Shown here in pieces: positions 47,416 through 64,000 of a stretch of DNA of 64,000 nt; the stretch's first letter is position 1; each line of letters begins with the position of its first letter. A model generated the notes under the pieces. That model saw nothing but the letters and a program-made list of their open reading frames with translations, was not told the origin of the DNA and did no database searches. Position numbers and translations under genes: made by a program. Source of the stretch: Bettongia penicillata ogilbyi (Eukaryota; Chordata; Mammalia; Diprotodontia; Potoroidae). The stretch covers positions 2,823,597 to 2,887,596 of the forward strand of contig JAJHZJ010000575.1 of the NCBI GenBank assembly GCA_023548195.1. Direction: 5' to 3'.

Positions 47416-49985
47416 AAACCTTGATTGTGGGGATCTGGGAAGGCTTAAAGGTAGAGGTGATTTTGAGCTGGGTTTTGGATAGGGATCTTTCAAGGATTTC
47501 ACCAAATTTAGATGGGAGAGCTGGAGTCCTGCAGGGGTAAGAAAGAGCAGGTAAGCCTGAGTGGAATTTGAGGAAAAGCAGTGCAGTTTGTCTGGAATCT
47601 ACAAAAGAGATTCAGAGAAGACTGGGAAAGTAATAAATTGTAGCCAGATTTCAGAAGGCCTTGAATGTTAGGCTCAGGGCTTGAGGTTTCATTCATTAGC
47701 AACAGGAAGCTATTAGACTGAGTTGACTAAGTTGACTGAGTTGACTAAGGCATTGGGAGTATTACTCTGTCAGCTGTGGAGAATGGATTGAAAGAGAGAT
47801 TGGCAAAGGGCAGTGAGTTAGGATGTTCTAATAGTCATGGAGAGAAAATAACCATTCATGTAACACCTACTATGTGACAGCCATTGGGCTAAGATCTCCT
47901 TACAAGTGCTTTATCTAACCCACAACATCCCCAGGAGGGAGGTGCTATGATTACCCGCATTTTGCAGTTGAGGAAACTGAGGCATACAGAGGTTTCACAG
48001 TAAATTGGCCAAGGTCACACAGTTAGTACATATCTAGGGCTGAGTTAGAACTCATATCTTCTGGAGTCCAAACTCAGTGCTCCAACCCCAGAACCACCAG
48101 CTGCTTGTAAGAAGGGCTTGAATTAGAGCAAGGTTCTTGACCTGGGCTCCAAAGATGATCCTCCTCCCCACTCCCCACCCCCACCCCAGTGTTCCATGGG
48201 CTGATTTCAAGATCTCCATGGGTTTGAACTGGTTAAATAAGTGAATTACTATCTTTCATTGTAACTAGTACTCTATGTAATGTCATATGTTTTATTTCAT
48301 GCATTTCAAACAAGATTCTCATAAGGGACCATAGGTTTCCCAGATTGCCTAATAAAGGAGTCTACCAATAAAAGTGAAAAATTCTTGAACTAGAGACAAG
48401 TGGTGTAGAAGACAGAAAATTAGATTGGGACTTTGAAAACCTAGGTTTGAATCTTTCACTTATGAGGTATGAAACCTTGCCTAGGACACTTTACCCCAAT
48501 AAGTTTCACTGTCAAGACTAACTGGTGGTTTGTCAGAGAGAATTCTGTACCTGAAGCCAGGAAGCCATGCTCTCTATCTGGGTGACACTGGGCAAGTCAC
48601 CTCACCTTGCTTGCCTCAGTTTCCTCAACTGTAAGATGGGGGATAACAATTGCTCCTAGCTCCCTGAGTTGTTGCAAGGATCAACTTTGGAAAGAATATG
48701 GTTGTTATTGAACTGTTCCGGTCCTGTCTGACTCTTTGTGACCCCCTATGTCGTTTTCCTGGCAAAGACACTGGAGGGGTTTCCCCTTTTCTTTCTCCTG
48801 GCTCATTTTACAGATAAGGAAACTCATTATGTGCATGCAAAAACAATACACATGTGTATACATAGAGCTATATCAGATTTCATGCCATCTTGGGAAGGGG
48901 GGAGAAGGGGAAGAAAATTTAAAACTCAAAATCTTACGGAAGTGAATGATGAAAACTAAAAATAAATACATTATTTAAAAAAGAGGCTCATTCCGACAAA
49001 ATAGAAAAATAATAATAATACACATGTATGAATATAGCTCCAGACAAAAGAAAGACCCTAGTGAAATGAGGGACAAGATTAAGGCCCCATTACAGTAACT
49101 CTGTCTGTGTTCAAAGGGAATCATCTGCCCATGACAGATTGCATAAATCAGTGGTAACAGCCTCCTGCCCCTTCCCCTTTGTTGGGAGAGGGACGAGATT
49201 AAGGGAGGAAATGACAGACAAGAGGAAATGAAGAATAAGAGTCTAGAGAAATGCTCATAGTACTTCAGGCCTCCTTAAGCCAGAAAGCTCCATAACCCCT
49301 GAAGAATGACCAAGTGCTCACTGGGCCTTATAGTGGGGCCTAGAAGTTCTCAGAGAGACCTTCATCCAAAGACTAAATGGCCAAACTGTGGACACAGAGG
49401 CTCTGCTCTTGGCTGGAATGAAGCCAGGCAACTGCTGGACTGTCCTTCCCACAGGCCAAATATAACTTTTGCCACAGTACCAGAGACGTGGGGAACTAGC
49501 TTCCTTTGTGTGGATTGGCTCAGAGTCTCCAGATAGAAAAAGTCAAGTCAGGGACAATGGATTAAACACCTCCAGTGGGCAGGCATTGTATGAAGGAAGC
49601 ACACAAAGTGCTGGTATCAGTCCCAGCCTCAAGGAGCACACTGTCTGCTGGGGAGGCCCTGAGCAAGCAGCTCCCTGCTTAGAGTGCTTTATGGATGGGA
49701 GCTCTGGTTTTCATGCAAGTGTTTGACTTTGACCTCATTAACATGGACTTCAGTTTTCTTGCTGATTAAATGAAGGCATTAGATTAGATGATTTCTGAAG
49801 CTCCTCCTAATATTCCTTCTTATGGGTTCACATGAGGAAAGAAAGATTAAATTCAGACTGTGAAGAAGGGATCCACTTGGTCATTGAGCATTTACTGACA
49901 CCAACTATGTACCAAGCATGATGATAAGGACTGGGGAGAGAAAGAAAGCTCCCCACTATTAAAGCCATCTCTTCTCCCAAGAAAC
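47416..49985. other. Intergenic, repeat fragments
   Basis: 47460-47850 is the dispersed repeat family. 47850-48110 is a CORE-SINE (cctactatgtgacagccatt, gttgaggaaactgaggcata). 48430-48700 is MIR-like. 48711-48985 is a SINE head joined to an L1 tail. 48990-49985 includes an L2-like tract near 49560-49700; otherwise nothing recognised. Confidence 0.5.
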
Positions 49986-50910
49986 TCAGTCTGACAAGTG
50001 GCAGGGGGCCAAGCCAAGATGCAGAGTAACAGCACAGACTTTCTAGAACAGTCCCCCAAGCTCAGCCAAATACTGTATAAAAAGGCTGTAAACAAAGTCT
50101 GGAGCCTCAGAACCCACAGAATGGTGGAGTGTAGCAAATCTCCAGCCCAAGACAGCCTGGGAGGTCTCTAGGCAGTATCTATGATGCCACACTGGGGGTA
50201 GGGTGCAGTCCAGCAGGGCGGTGCTGGCACAGCCAGGACCTGGGAAAAAGGGGGGAGGTGAGAAAAAAAACATGAAGCTTACTCTCATCACATTCGATTA
50301 AAGTAAGGAATAAAATGCACACTCATTTTGGTATGAAAACTATCTTCCAATACAAGATAGTGGGGGAGAAAGGGATAAGCAGGGTAGGGGGATAATGGAA
50401 GGGAGGGCAGTGGGAGGAGGGAGCACTCTTGGGGAGGGATAGGATCAAAAGAGAGAATAGAAAAAACGGTGGGTAGGATAGGATGGAGGGAAATATAGTT
50501 AGTCTTACACAATATGACTATTATGGAAATCATTTGCAAAACTACACAGATATGGCCTATATTGAATTGCTTACCTTCCCAAAGGGAATGGGTAGGGAGG
50601 GAGGGATGAAGAGAAGCTGGAACTTAAAGTTTTAGGAACAAATGTTGAGCATTGTTCTTGCAACTAGGAAATAAGAAAGACAAGTAATTCGGCATAGAAA
50701 TTTATCTTGCCCTTCAGGACAAAAGAGAAGATAGGGATAAGGGAAGGGAGGGATGTTAGAAGGGCGACAGATTGGTGATAGGGGTAATGAGAATGCTCAG
50801 TGTTGTGGGGTGGGAGGAGGGGACAAATGGGGAGGAAATTTGCAACCCAAAATTTTGTGGAAATGAATGTTGAAAAGTTATATAAATAAATTTAAATACA
50901 TCAAGAAAAA
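49986..50910 (+). mobile_element. HAL1/L1-type element with ORF1 deleted
   Basis: The start (ggccaagccaagatgcagag; cccccaagctcagccaaata; gacagcctgggaggtc) is an L1/HAL1 5' UTR like that at 34690-34920. At about 50245 it jumps straight into the 3' region (gcttactctcatcacattcg; tggtatgaaaactatctt; ttgtggggtgggaggag), which matches 36890-37525 in order. All of ORF1 is missing. Confidence 0.75.
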
Positions 50911-52719
50911 AAGCAGTTCAGTCTGACAAAGGAGACAAGTAGTTCACACAAGCTATATAAAGAGAAGTTGGAGACAATTAAAAGAAGGAAAGTACTACAA
51001 TTAAGAATTGAGAGACTTCGTGCAGAGGATGGGATTTCAGCTGGGACTTCAAGGAAGGCAGGAAATGGTGATGGAGAGAGAAGGCATTGCCTGGGGACAG
51101 TCAAGGAAAATATTCAAGGATTCAGGTTGAGAAAAGGATTTGGCAATTAAATGGTCCCAGGCGATCTTGGAGAGAACAGTTTCAGTTGGATGACTACAGC
51201 AAAAGTCAAACGTAGAGAGTTCAGAAGAGAGTGAGAGGAGAGGAAACAGAGACTTCCATTGTAGAATTCTCAGTGGGTTTAGCCAGAAATGAAAGGTCAT
51301 CTATGGGACAATAGATAGAACCACAGTTCCACAATGAACATAACATGCACATGTATAGAGAAGTTTAAAAAGTCTTATAAAGTTTACTTGTCTGTGGTCA
51401 CTCAGAGAGCTAGTTCTTATTCTTGGTTTATTCTCCTTATAAGTGTGACCCTTTAATTCTCATGAGTAGATACCTGTTTCCTGCTGGTGACCTCACCACC
51501 ACCTTATTCCCTGGTTTTTCATCAAATCAATTTTGGAGGAAAAGTTTAAGGGACCAAGTGAATTGGTGAACCTGGTGACTTTTGTCCTTCCTGCCAGAAA
51601 CCCAGCTTATATATAAACCCTATATATGAACCCAGGCAGAAAAGTCTAGATGTTTACCTCCTTGCTTCTAGACAAATTAACCATCTTCCAAGGCAATTCT
51701 GGCAACTGTCATTGGACAATTCTTTAGAATGGTTCTCAAAAGTTTTAGTCTTGGGACCTATTTGCACTCTTAAAAATTAATAATGAGCTCTTATTTATAT
51801 GGATTATAGTTATGGCTAATTACTATATTAGAAATCAAAATGCTTTAATATTATAAAAATAGTTTTGATCTCGCAGGCCCCCTAAAAATGTCTTGAGACC
51901 TCTCAAGTATTCCAAGACTACATTTTGAGAGTCATTGGCTCAGTATATGGTTCTGTATGTATTATAAAAAGATGGGAAAGACAGAGTCTACCCACAGTTG
52001 CCCCAGATTCTTCTCTGAGCTAAAGCCCTGAATCACCCACTGTCTATTGGATATTTCCCAGGAGTTGACTCTTGGCATCTCAAACTCAACATATACAAAA
52101 CAGACTCCCTTCTCTCTCTGATGAGGGCACTATCACCCTTGCGGTCACTCAGGTTTACAACCTTGGAGTCATTCATCACTATTTACTATTCCTCACCCCT
52201 AGTATTTAATCATTTCTAAGTCTCATGATTCTAGGTCCTTGACATCTCTCCCATACATCCTATTCTTTCCACCCATGAGGTCACATCCTAGTTCATGCCC
52301 ACATCACCTCCTACCCAGAATACTTCAATGGCCTCCTCATTGGTATCCCTGCTTTCAGTGTCTCCATTCCACAAGCTGTACTGCCTACACTTACCAGAAT
52401 GACATCTATTCCTTAAGTACAAACCTGATCATATCAACCCCCCCCTTCTAACTCCCACTCTTCCCTTCTACATCCTGCCCCTTCTCAAAAAGCTCTAGCA
52501 ACCATTTATTATCTTTGGATCAAATATAAATTATAGTTTCCCTTGGCTCACCATAGTCTGGCCCCTGGCAATATGTCCAAGATTTTCACACATTACTCAC
52601 CTTAAATCACTCTTTGGTCCAGCCAAACCAGACATTGGTTTCCTGTCACACCCAATATTCTCTGTGTCTTTATTGGGCCTGCCCCTCCAAATCCCTGGAA
52701 CTCACATGCTCCTCAGTCA
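50911..52719. other. Intergenic, no gene seen
   Basis: 51000-51300 belongs to the dispersed repeat family. 52060-52700 is L2-related (catctcaaactcaacata; gtcattcatcactatttac). 51301-52060 holds no recognisable feature. Confidence 0.5.
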
Positions 52720-53880
52720 ATAAACACCTATTAAGTACCTACTATGTCCCAGGCATTGTGCTAAATGCTAGGGATACAAAAAGAGGCAAAAGACAGTTTC
52801 TGTCCTGACAGAGTTTACAATCTAATGGCAGAGACAACAGATGAAGTAGTACAGACAACGTGAGATACATACAGAATGAATAGGAAATAAATTTTTAAAG
52901 GGAAGGCCCTCAAATTAAGCAGAGTGGGGAAGGCTTCCTCTAGAAGATGGGATTTTAGTTTGAACTTGACCGTAACAAAAGAAACCAGCAGGTGGAGATG
53001 AGGAGGGAGAGAATTCCTTTCATGGGGAATAGAGAAAATGCCAAGAGTGGAGAGATGGAGTGACTTATTCATAGAACAATTCAGAGACCAGGGTCACTGA
53101 ATACAAGAGTAGCTATCAAAGAGTAGGAGTTAAGGTGCAAGAAGACTGGGAGGGGCCTGGGTAATAAAGGGTTTTGAATGCAAAGATATTTGATTCTTGA
53201 GGCAATAGGGAGCCACTGGAGATGATTGGAGGGGGAAGTGTTTAAGGAGAAGCACTTCAGCAATAGAGTGGAGGATGGACTGGAGTGGAGAGAAACTTGG
53301 TGCAGGGAGACCCACCCGCAGCTATTGCAGTGGTCCAGGGGTGAGGTGAGAAGGCCTGCACTAGAATAAGAGGGGGCAGTGTCAGAGGCACATTTGAGAG
53401 ATGAAGAGATGAAATCTACTTGGCAACAATTTGGAATGGGGGGAGGAATGAGAGATAGTGAGGAGTTTAGGATGCTTCCAAAACTGTGAACATGGGAGTT
53501 GAGAGAAGGATAACAGGGAAGGTAGGAGGAGGGGGAGGGTTTAAGGGGAAGTTGATGAGCTCCATTTGGGATATTTTGAATTTAAGATGTCTACTGGACA
53601 TCCAGTCGAAGATGCTTCCAAGGCAGTTGAAGATCTCAGATCAGAGGTTCAGCAGAGAGTTAGGGGCAGAATAAGTAGATCTGAGCATCATCAGCATAGA
53701 AACAGTCACTAAATCCTTGGAAGATGATGAGATGATCATCAAGTGAAGTAAAATAGAGTGAAAAGAGAATATGACCCAGGAGAGAACCCTAAGGGACATC
53801 TACAGTTAGAGGATCTTGGATGAGATCCAGCAAAGGAGGAAGACACTGCCTTAGACACTGTAAAGAGGAAGCTGAATCGT
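52720..53880 (+). repeat. Best copy of the dispersed repeat family
   Basis: Most complete copy in the window: ccaggcattgtgctaaatgc, acaatctaatggcagaga, gaaggcttcctctagaagat, aatagggagccactggagat, ggatggactggagtggagag, then the portion that hosts the SLC25A6 retrocopy at the left end. No coding potential is evident. I do not name the family. Confidence 0.65.
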
Positions 53881-55872
53881 CGAAGGCTATAAATAAATGG
53901 AATAAAATAAAATGGAATAAATAATGGAATAAAACAGGTGAAGAGATCTCTCAGAATTAGATGGGTCGTTTGTTCTTGGAGAGGCTGATGTTTGCATTCT
54001 GATTAATAAGACTGGTTGCCGCATTGAGAAGCATCGGTGTAATTGGTTTCCATCACTCTAGTTGGCATACCTAATAGCAAATTGTATTTAAGGTCACATT
54101 GGATATTACACCTCCAACTTTTGGATTTTTTAATCACTGCTTCAGATGTATCTATATCTATGCCTCTGTACCTATCATCAACCCATCTATCTATGCATCC
54201 ATTCATCCATTTCTAACGTCTACAGCAGCATACATCACTGCTTGCCAGAGTTCCTGCATCAGTCCCAGGTGAGGAAGCTTGTCAGTGTCAATGGACTCAT
54301 TCTCCAGGGGATGAATGCCCATGCTCCATTTAGAAAGTGTATCCTGATTTCTTTTCTTCATAACCACTTGTAATTTCCTAGCAAGTTATACTTAGGGTGT
54401 TTCTGTCATGTTCTATATGCTTTCAGGGAGATAATATACAGTGGGGAATAATTCATCACGAGTGATTGCATAATCTGGGCCCCAGCCCCTTCCCCACTCA
54501 GTCTTGAACCCTGAATTTCAATGTACTGAATTCATTCTTGGGGGCTTTTCATAGAACTCTTTCTTTGGTTAATTCTCCTCTCTCTGAAGGTTTCCCTTGA
54601 AAACTTGCAAATCATGTTTCTTTTGAGGCTCTACCCTGGAAATATCAATATATAGCTTGTGTCTAGTTTTCTACTTATGTGAGTCAAAGGGTACTTGGTT
54701 CTCTTGCAAGTATTCAGGCTATCAATCTTTCTTGTATACAGGACAGTCTTTTATCACACCCCAAATACCCCTTCAAAAAATTCTACAAAAGGTACACAGA
54801 AGCTCATAAATATCCAAGACATCCTTCCTCTCAGGAGGAAAGATACTGGATTGGTTTGCCACTTCCTTCTCCAGCTCATTTTACAAATGAGGAAACTGAG
54901 GGAAACAGAGTGAAGTGACTTGCCATACTGCTAGTACATGTGAAGTCACACAACTAGTAAGTGTCTGAGGACAGATTGGAACTCAAGAAGATGAGTCTGC
55001 TGGACTGCAGCCCTGGCACTCTATCCACCGCACCACCAGATGCCACCAGGTGGCACTACAAATGACATAGTCACAAAATTTAAGAATTGGAAGGCAGGCA
55101 GGAATCCTTAAAGAGCCTGTCTTGGACCCTGTTAAAGGGAGGGATTTCACCAGAATTTCAAGGTCTTGTCCTGTTGGTAATCTCAATTCTAGTTCTTTTG
55201 TGAGGGCAATAACTGTGAGTGCTTTATTCCTTTTCTTTTATTCTTTATGACTTTCTGGTCCTTCCCCTGAGTTTCCTGAATTTTTCTGTGAGGGAAAATA
55301 AAGTTCCCTCTTGTCTATGCATTTGTTTCCTTGAGTGTGCTTATGGGCTCTGGATACCCTATCACCTACATTTGGGCAAATTTAATTTAATCATTAGGCT
55401 CTTTGGAGATTCTTGAGAGTAAGCTATGGCTGGGGACCTAGGAACCAAAGAACAGTTCGTTTCGGAGAGGAGCACTCAGAATCAAGATGATTTATAGAAG
55501 GAAGTAGATAAAAATTAAAGAGGAGGAAAAACTCTACCAGTGGGATGAACACCTGCATCGATGAGACCATGAACTACCAAAGGAAATTTCATTCTGAAAA
55601 TGTCACTATTTCACTCAAAAGTAATGTTTTATTCTGTTCATCTAAAGTAATTATGCTTCCACCCTTTATCCCGATGTATAACTTCAATTCAACAATATGA
55701 ATGAAGGGGCTGAGATAGTAGGCAGAGAATCAAATTCTGGCTCTGCTATGTCTTACTTGGGCAAGTCCTTGGAAGTTTTCATGCTAGGGAGCACCTTGAG
55801 GAGGCAGAATTTTGCACTTCATTTAGAGAGAAGCAAGTGGGAGGAAGTCAGCCCACAGGCAATGTTACTTCC

Positions 55873-55910
<38 letters not shown>

Positions 55911-56165
55911 CGTGCAAATGCATGCACACATATGGACTTTGTGGACGTCTAAAGATTGGAAGATCTGTAATTCCCCATTCCCACTGTCTTTCTGCCAAAA
56001 CCAGTGGCAGCAGATTATGGCAATGTCTGCATTTGGACCTGGGATGAAACCAGAAACACTCAGGAGAAGCACATTCAGGATTCCCCAAGGGCACTGACTC
56101 TTACTGCCTAGATGAGAGCTGAAACAAAAGGGAACTTTGTGAGGACCAAGAAAGAAGAAAAGGAA
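53881..56165. other. Intergenic, SINE fragments and a CA repeat
   Basis: 54840-55040 is a tRNA-type marsupial SINE (ggtttgccacttccttctcc, ttacaaatgaggaaactgag, gcactctatccaccgcacca). 55877-55910 is (AC)n. 55041-55870 and 55911-56165 hold nothing recognised. Confidence 0.55.
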
Positions 56166-57149
56166 TTCTAATAATCCAGAACTATGAATTCACACTTTTG
56201 CTGTGTAAACTCTTTAAGGCTGAGCCCACCCTCCTCAGTAACATTGTGTATGCAAGGAAAGAATATGTTCTTCATTTAGGGAATGGGGAGGGAGGAATGA
56301 GAAGGCAGAGATTTCTATAACTGTCCTTACTATATGTTTTGTGAATAGTGCCATTTAATAGTTCATTAAGTTTGGCCACTTGAAAATCCACTGGGACCAC
56401 ACAAGATAGCAGAGTTTGTAACAGTTATCCCTAGAACTCTGAGGAGAAGATAAACACCCTCTGGAACCCAACTGCCAGTGTAGTTGGGATCTGGAATAGT
56501 TCAGTCAGAAGAGATGGTACAAGTATTATATTTTGTCATTTATTGTGTTATGTCATAGACATCAGTTCATTCTTCTGTAAGATGTGGGGGCTCACTAAAT
56601 GTCCCTCACCAAGATCTAAATCTATCATCCTCTATTTCCTATTTTTCTTCTTTCTTCTGTAATTAGAAATGTCATTATAGTGAAGGCTTGACAGACCCAG
56701 AGTCCATCTTTTATTTGCTGAGGATTCCAACCTTAAAAACAAATAATAAAACATTCCCATTCTTTACTTGGTACTAGATCTTTCTTTTAAAGAGTGGGGG
56801 GTCTTTATGGTCCCTGGTAAAACTTTAAGTGTACCACCATATGCTCATTTACTCATAACTCATTTGCTTACTCTCATTTTACTCATTTACTCACACTCAC
56901 AAGAAGTTTTCTGTCTCCAGGACAGTTTATGATCTTCATGAAAGGGAGTGAAGACATCCCTCACCTGAAGAGGGGTTTGCTAGTACAAGACATTTGGCCT
57001 CAGCCCATGTGACTATACTGAAACTTGCAAATGGGATTGAGAGAGGATCCCAATGAATTAACCAGAGATCAGAGAATCATGATCTAACTTTATTTTACTC
57101 TTGCAGAGTAGTGAGTAGCAGTTCCTTTCAGTGTCTATGTCACTTGCAC

Positions 57150-57202
57150 TCATTCCCCTCTGGCTGCTGAGTTAGGGCATTTGGGGACCACAAACCTCTC
57201 CA
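57150..57202 (-). CDS. KNG1: Candidate LMW-kininogen-specific last exon
   Basis: On the minus strand an AG (aattcag) precedes 53 bases ending in TGA, about 1 kb downstream of the HMW stop. This is where mammalian KNG1 genes keep the short exon used by low-molecular-weight kininogen. Joined to a donor at 58919-58918 inside exon 10 (CTAA|GTGAGC) the phase fits, and the tail reads ERFVVPKCPNSAARGE. Human LMW kininogen ends with PPKAG..ASERE.., which is only weakly similar. The acceptor tract is poor. Copy A preserves the frame with a 3-base difference. Confidence 0.3.
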
Positions 57203-58236
57203 CTGAATTCCATGTCAAGAGAGTTCTAACCTTGATTAATATAATTGCTATGGTCGTTTCCTTTGGGTGTTAGTTATAATATACACAAGGCCTTAAGTAT
57301 CCCTGTAACAACAGTAAAATGTGGTTAAGCTGACTGGTTTATTTCCAGTTAGGTATAGCACAAGATATTTCTCAGGTGACTGAGCAGGATTTTTCCCCTG
57401 CTCTAATGAGTCAAAGTAAAAATAATGAATGAAAGTAGAGATAAAGTAGGGCAAAGCAGGGTAAAGATATAGCAGAATAGGGCCTGGGTTACTTAATGCA
57501 TCTAATCATGTGAAATTAGAGTGTCACCAAACAACCACTTTCTACTGCTTCTCCATGAAAAAGTAGAGCAAGAAAATGGGGACATATTGGGAATCAGTCA
57601 CAAGCTAACTAGAGGACATTGCAATGGTCACAGAGCAGAAACAAATGGTTCCACTGGCAAAAGTCAAGGCTGTTTTGGGAGGCGGACCCAAAGAAGAGAT
57701 GCAAAGGCTTCCCTTCTGCCCTTCTGCCCTTTGGTCCTGTCTTTCCATAAAATATTGTATTGGTCTCCTTGCCATCATGAAAAGATTTCTTTGATAATTG
57801 TGCTTCTATCCATCAATCAACAAGCATTAATTAAGCACCAACTAATTATGGGCCCAGCACATCCTTAGTTCCCATTTAGTTTCTGCTCTTTGACACTCAT
57901 GCTCAGATGAAAGTTAGTCTGCATAGATAATTAAAGATAATAATTAATTATCCTCCCAAGTGACAAATATCCTTCCTCCCTGATATCTGTTAGAAACTAC
58001 AGTTGAAAATGGCTTCAAAACAAATCCACTTTCTCCATCTTCTACCTTGCTGAAGAAACGTGTTTGCCTGAAGGAATGAGAATAAATTTGCTCTTTGCAA
58101 AACAAATTTTCACTAGTTCGTTGAGACTCCCAGCATCCACGCTGAGTCTCAACCCTTGTTCCAGACTATTCTGAGGTTTTGGGGTTTGTGGTCCATTATG
58201 TATGGGCAGTAGAATGGTGAAAGGCCAGGAGGACAA

Positions 58237-63943
<5,707 letters not shown>

Positions 63944-64000
63944 CTACAAAGTAAACAGGAAGTGGTTCATGTTTCTACTTTTATCACAAGCATATTACTT

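Noticed and set aside
49306..49726. Overlapping open frames near 49.3-49.7 kb.
   Set aside because: Unlike any family I know, no splice-site support, surrounded by repeat fragments.

Overview
The window is vertebrate nuclear DNA, most likely from a marsupial. It is AT-rich, has widely spaced exons with consensus GT/AG splice sites, and is dominated by interspersed repeats: L1 and ORF1-only HAL1 elements, L2, CR1/L3, MIR-like CORE-SINEs, and tRNA-type SINEs whose bodies I know from Australian marsupial genomes. The species assignment is inference; the mammalian genes are read directly.

Layout. At the left end (600-2061) a processed pseudogene of the mitochondrial ADP/ATP carrier SLC25A6 lies inside an older dispersed repeat, with its target-site duplication still visible. 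From about 5203 to 10878 is one copy (A) of a segmental duplication; the other copy (B) lies about 51 kb away, from 56166 to about 61740, in the same orientation. Copy B carries the intact, bradykinin-containing last exon of high-molecular-weight kininogen (KNG1, minus strand). Copy A carries a dead version of that exon. KNG1 exons 9 and 8 follow at 62905-62988 and 63839-63943, and the gene runs off the right edge.

Between the copies is a complete five-exon arylacetamide deacetylase gene (AADAC, minus strand, 42046 down to 14858). It encodes 395 residues with an intact HGGG oxyanion motif, a GDSAGG nucleophile elbow and the catalytic Asp and His. Splice phases agree through all five exons. 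Its introns are filled with LINEs: a long antisense L1 in intron 4, an internally deleted L1 with perfect target-site duplications in intron 2, and a HAL1 plus a large GATA/GGAC tetranucleotide array in intron 1.

From 42.5 to 56 kb there is no recognisable gene: an L1 3' half, a probable solo LTR, a HAL1 with most of its middle missing, L2 and SINE fragments.

Functionally the two genes are unrelated. AADAC is a liver/intestine ER-lumenal serine hydrolase; KNG1 is a secreted plasma kinin precursor. The points of most interest are their adjacency, the decayed kininogen relic on the far side of AADAC, and kininogen details: a weakened cystatin motif and a moved splice donor for the low-molecular-weight isoform. 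I saw no convincing undescribed biological system.
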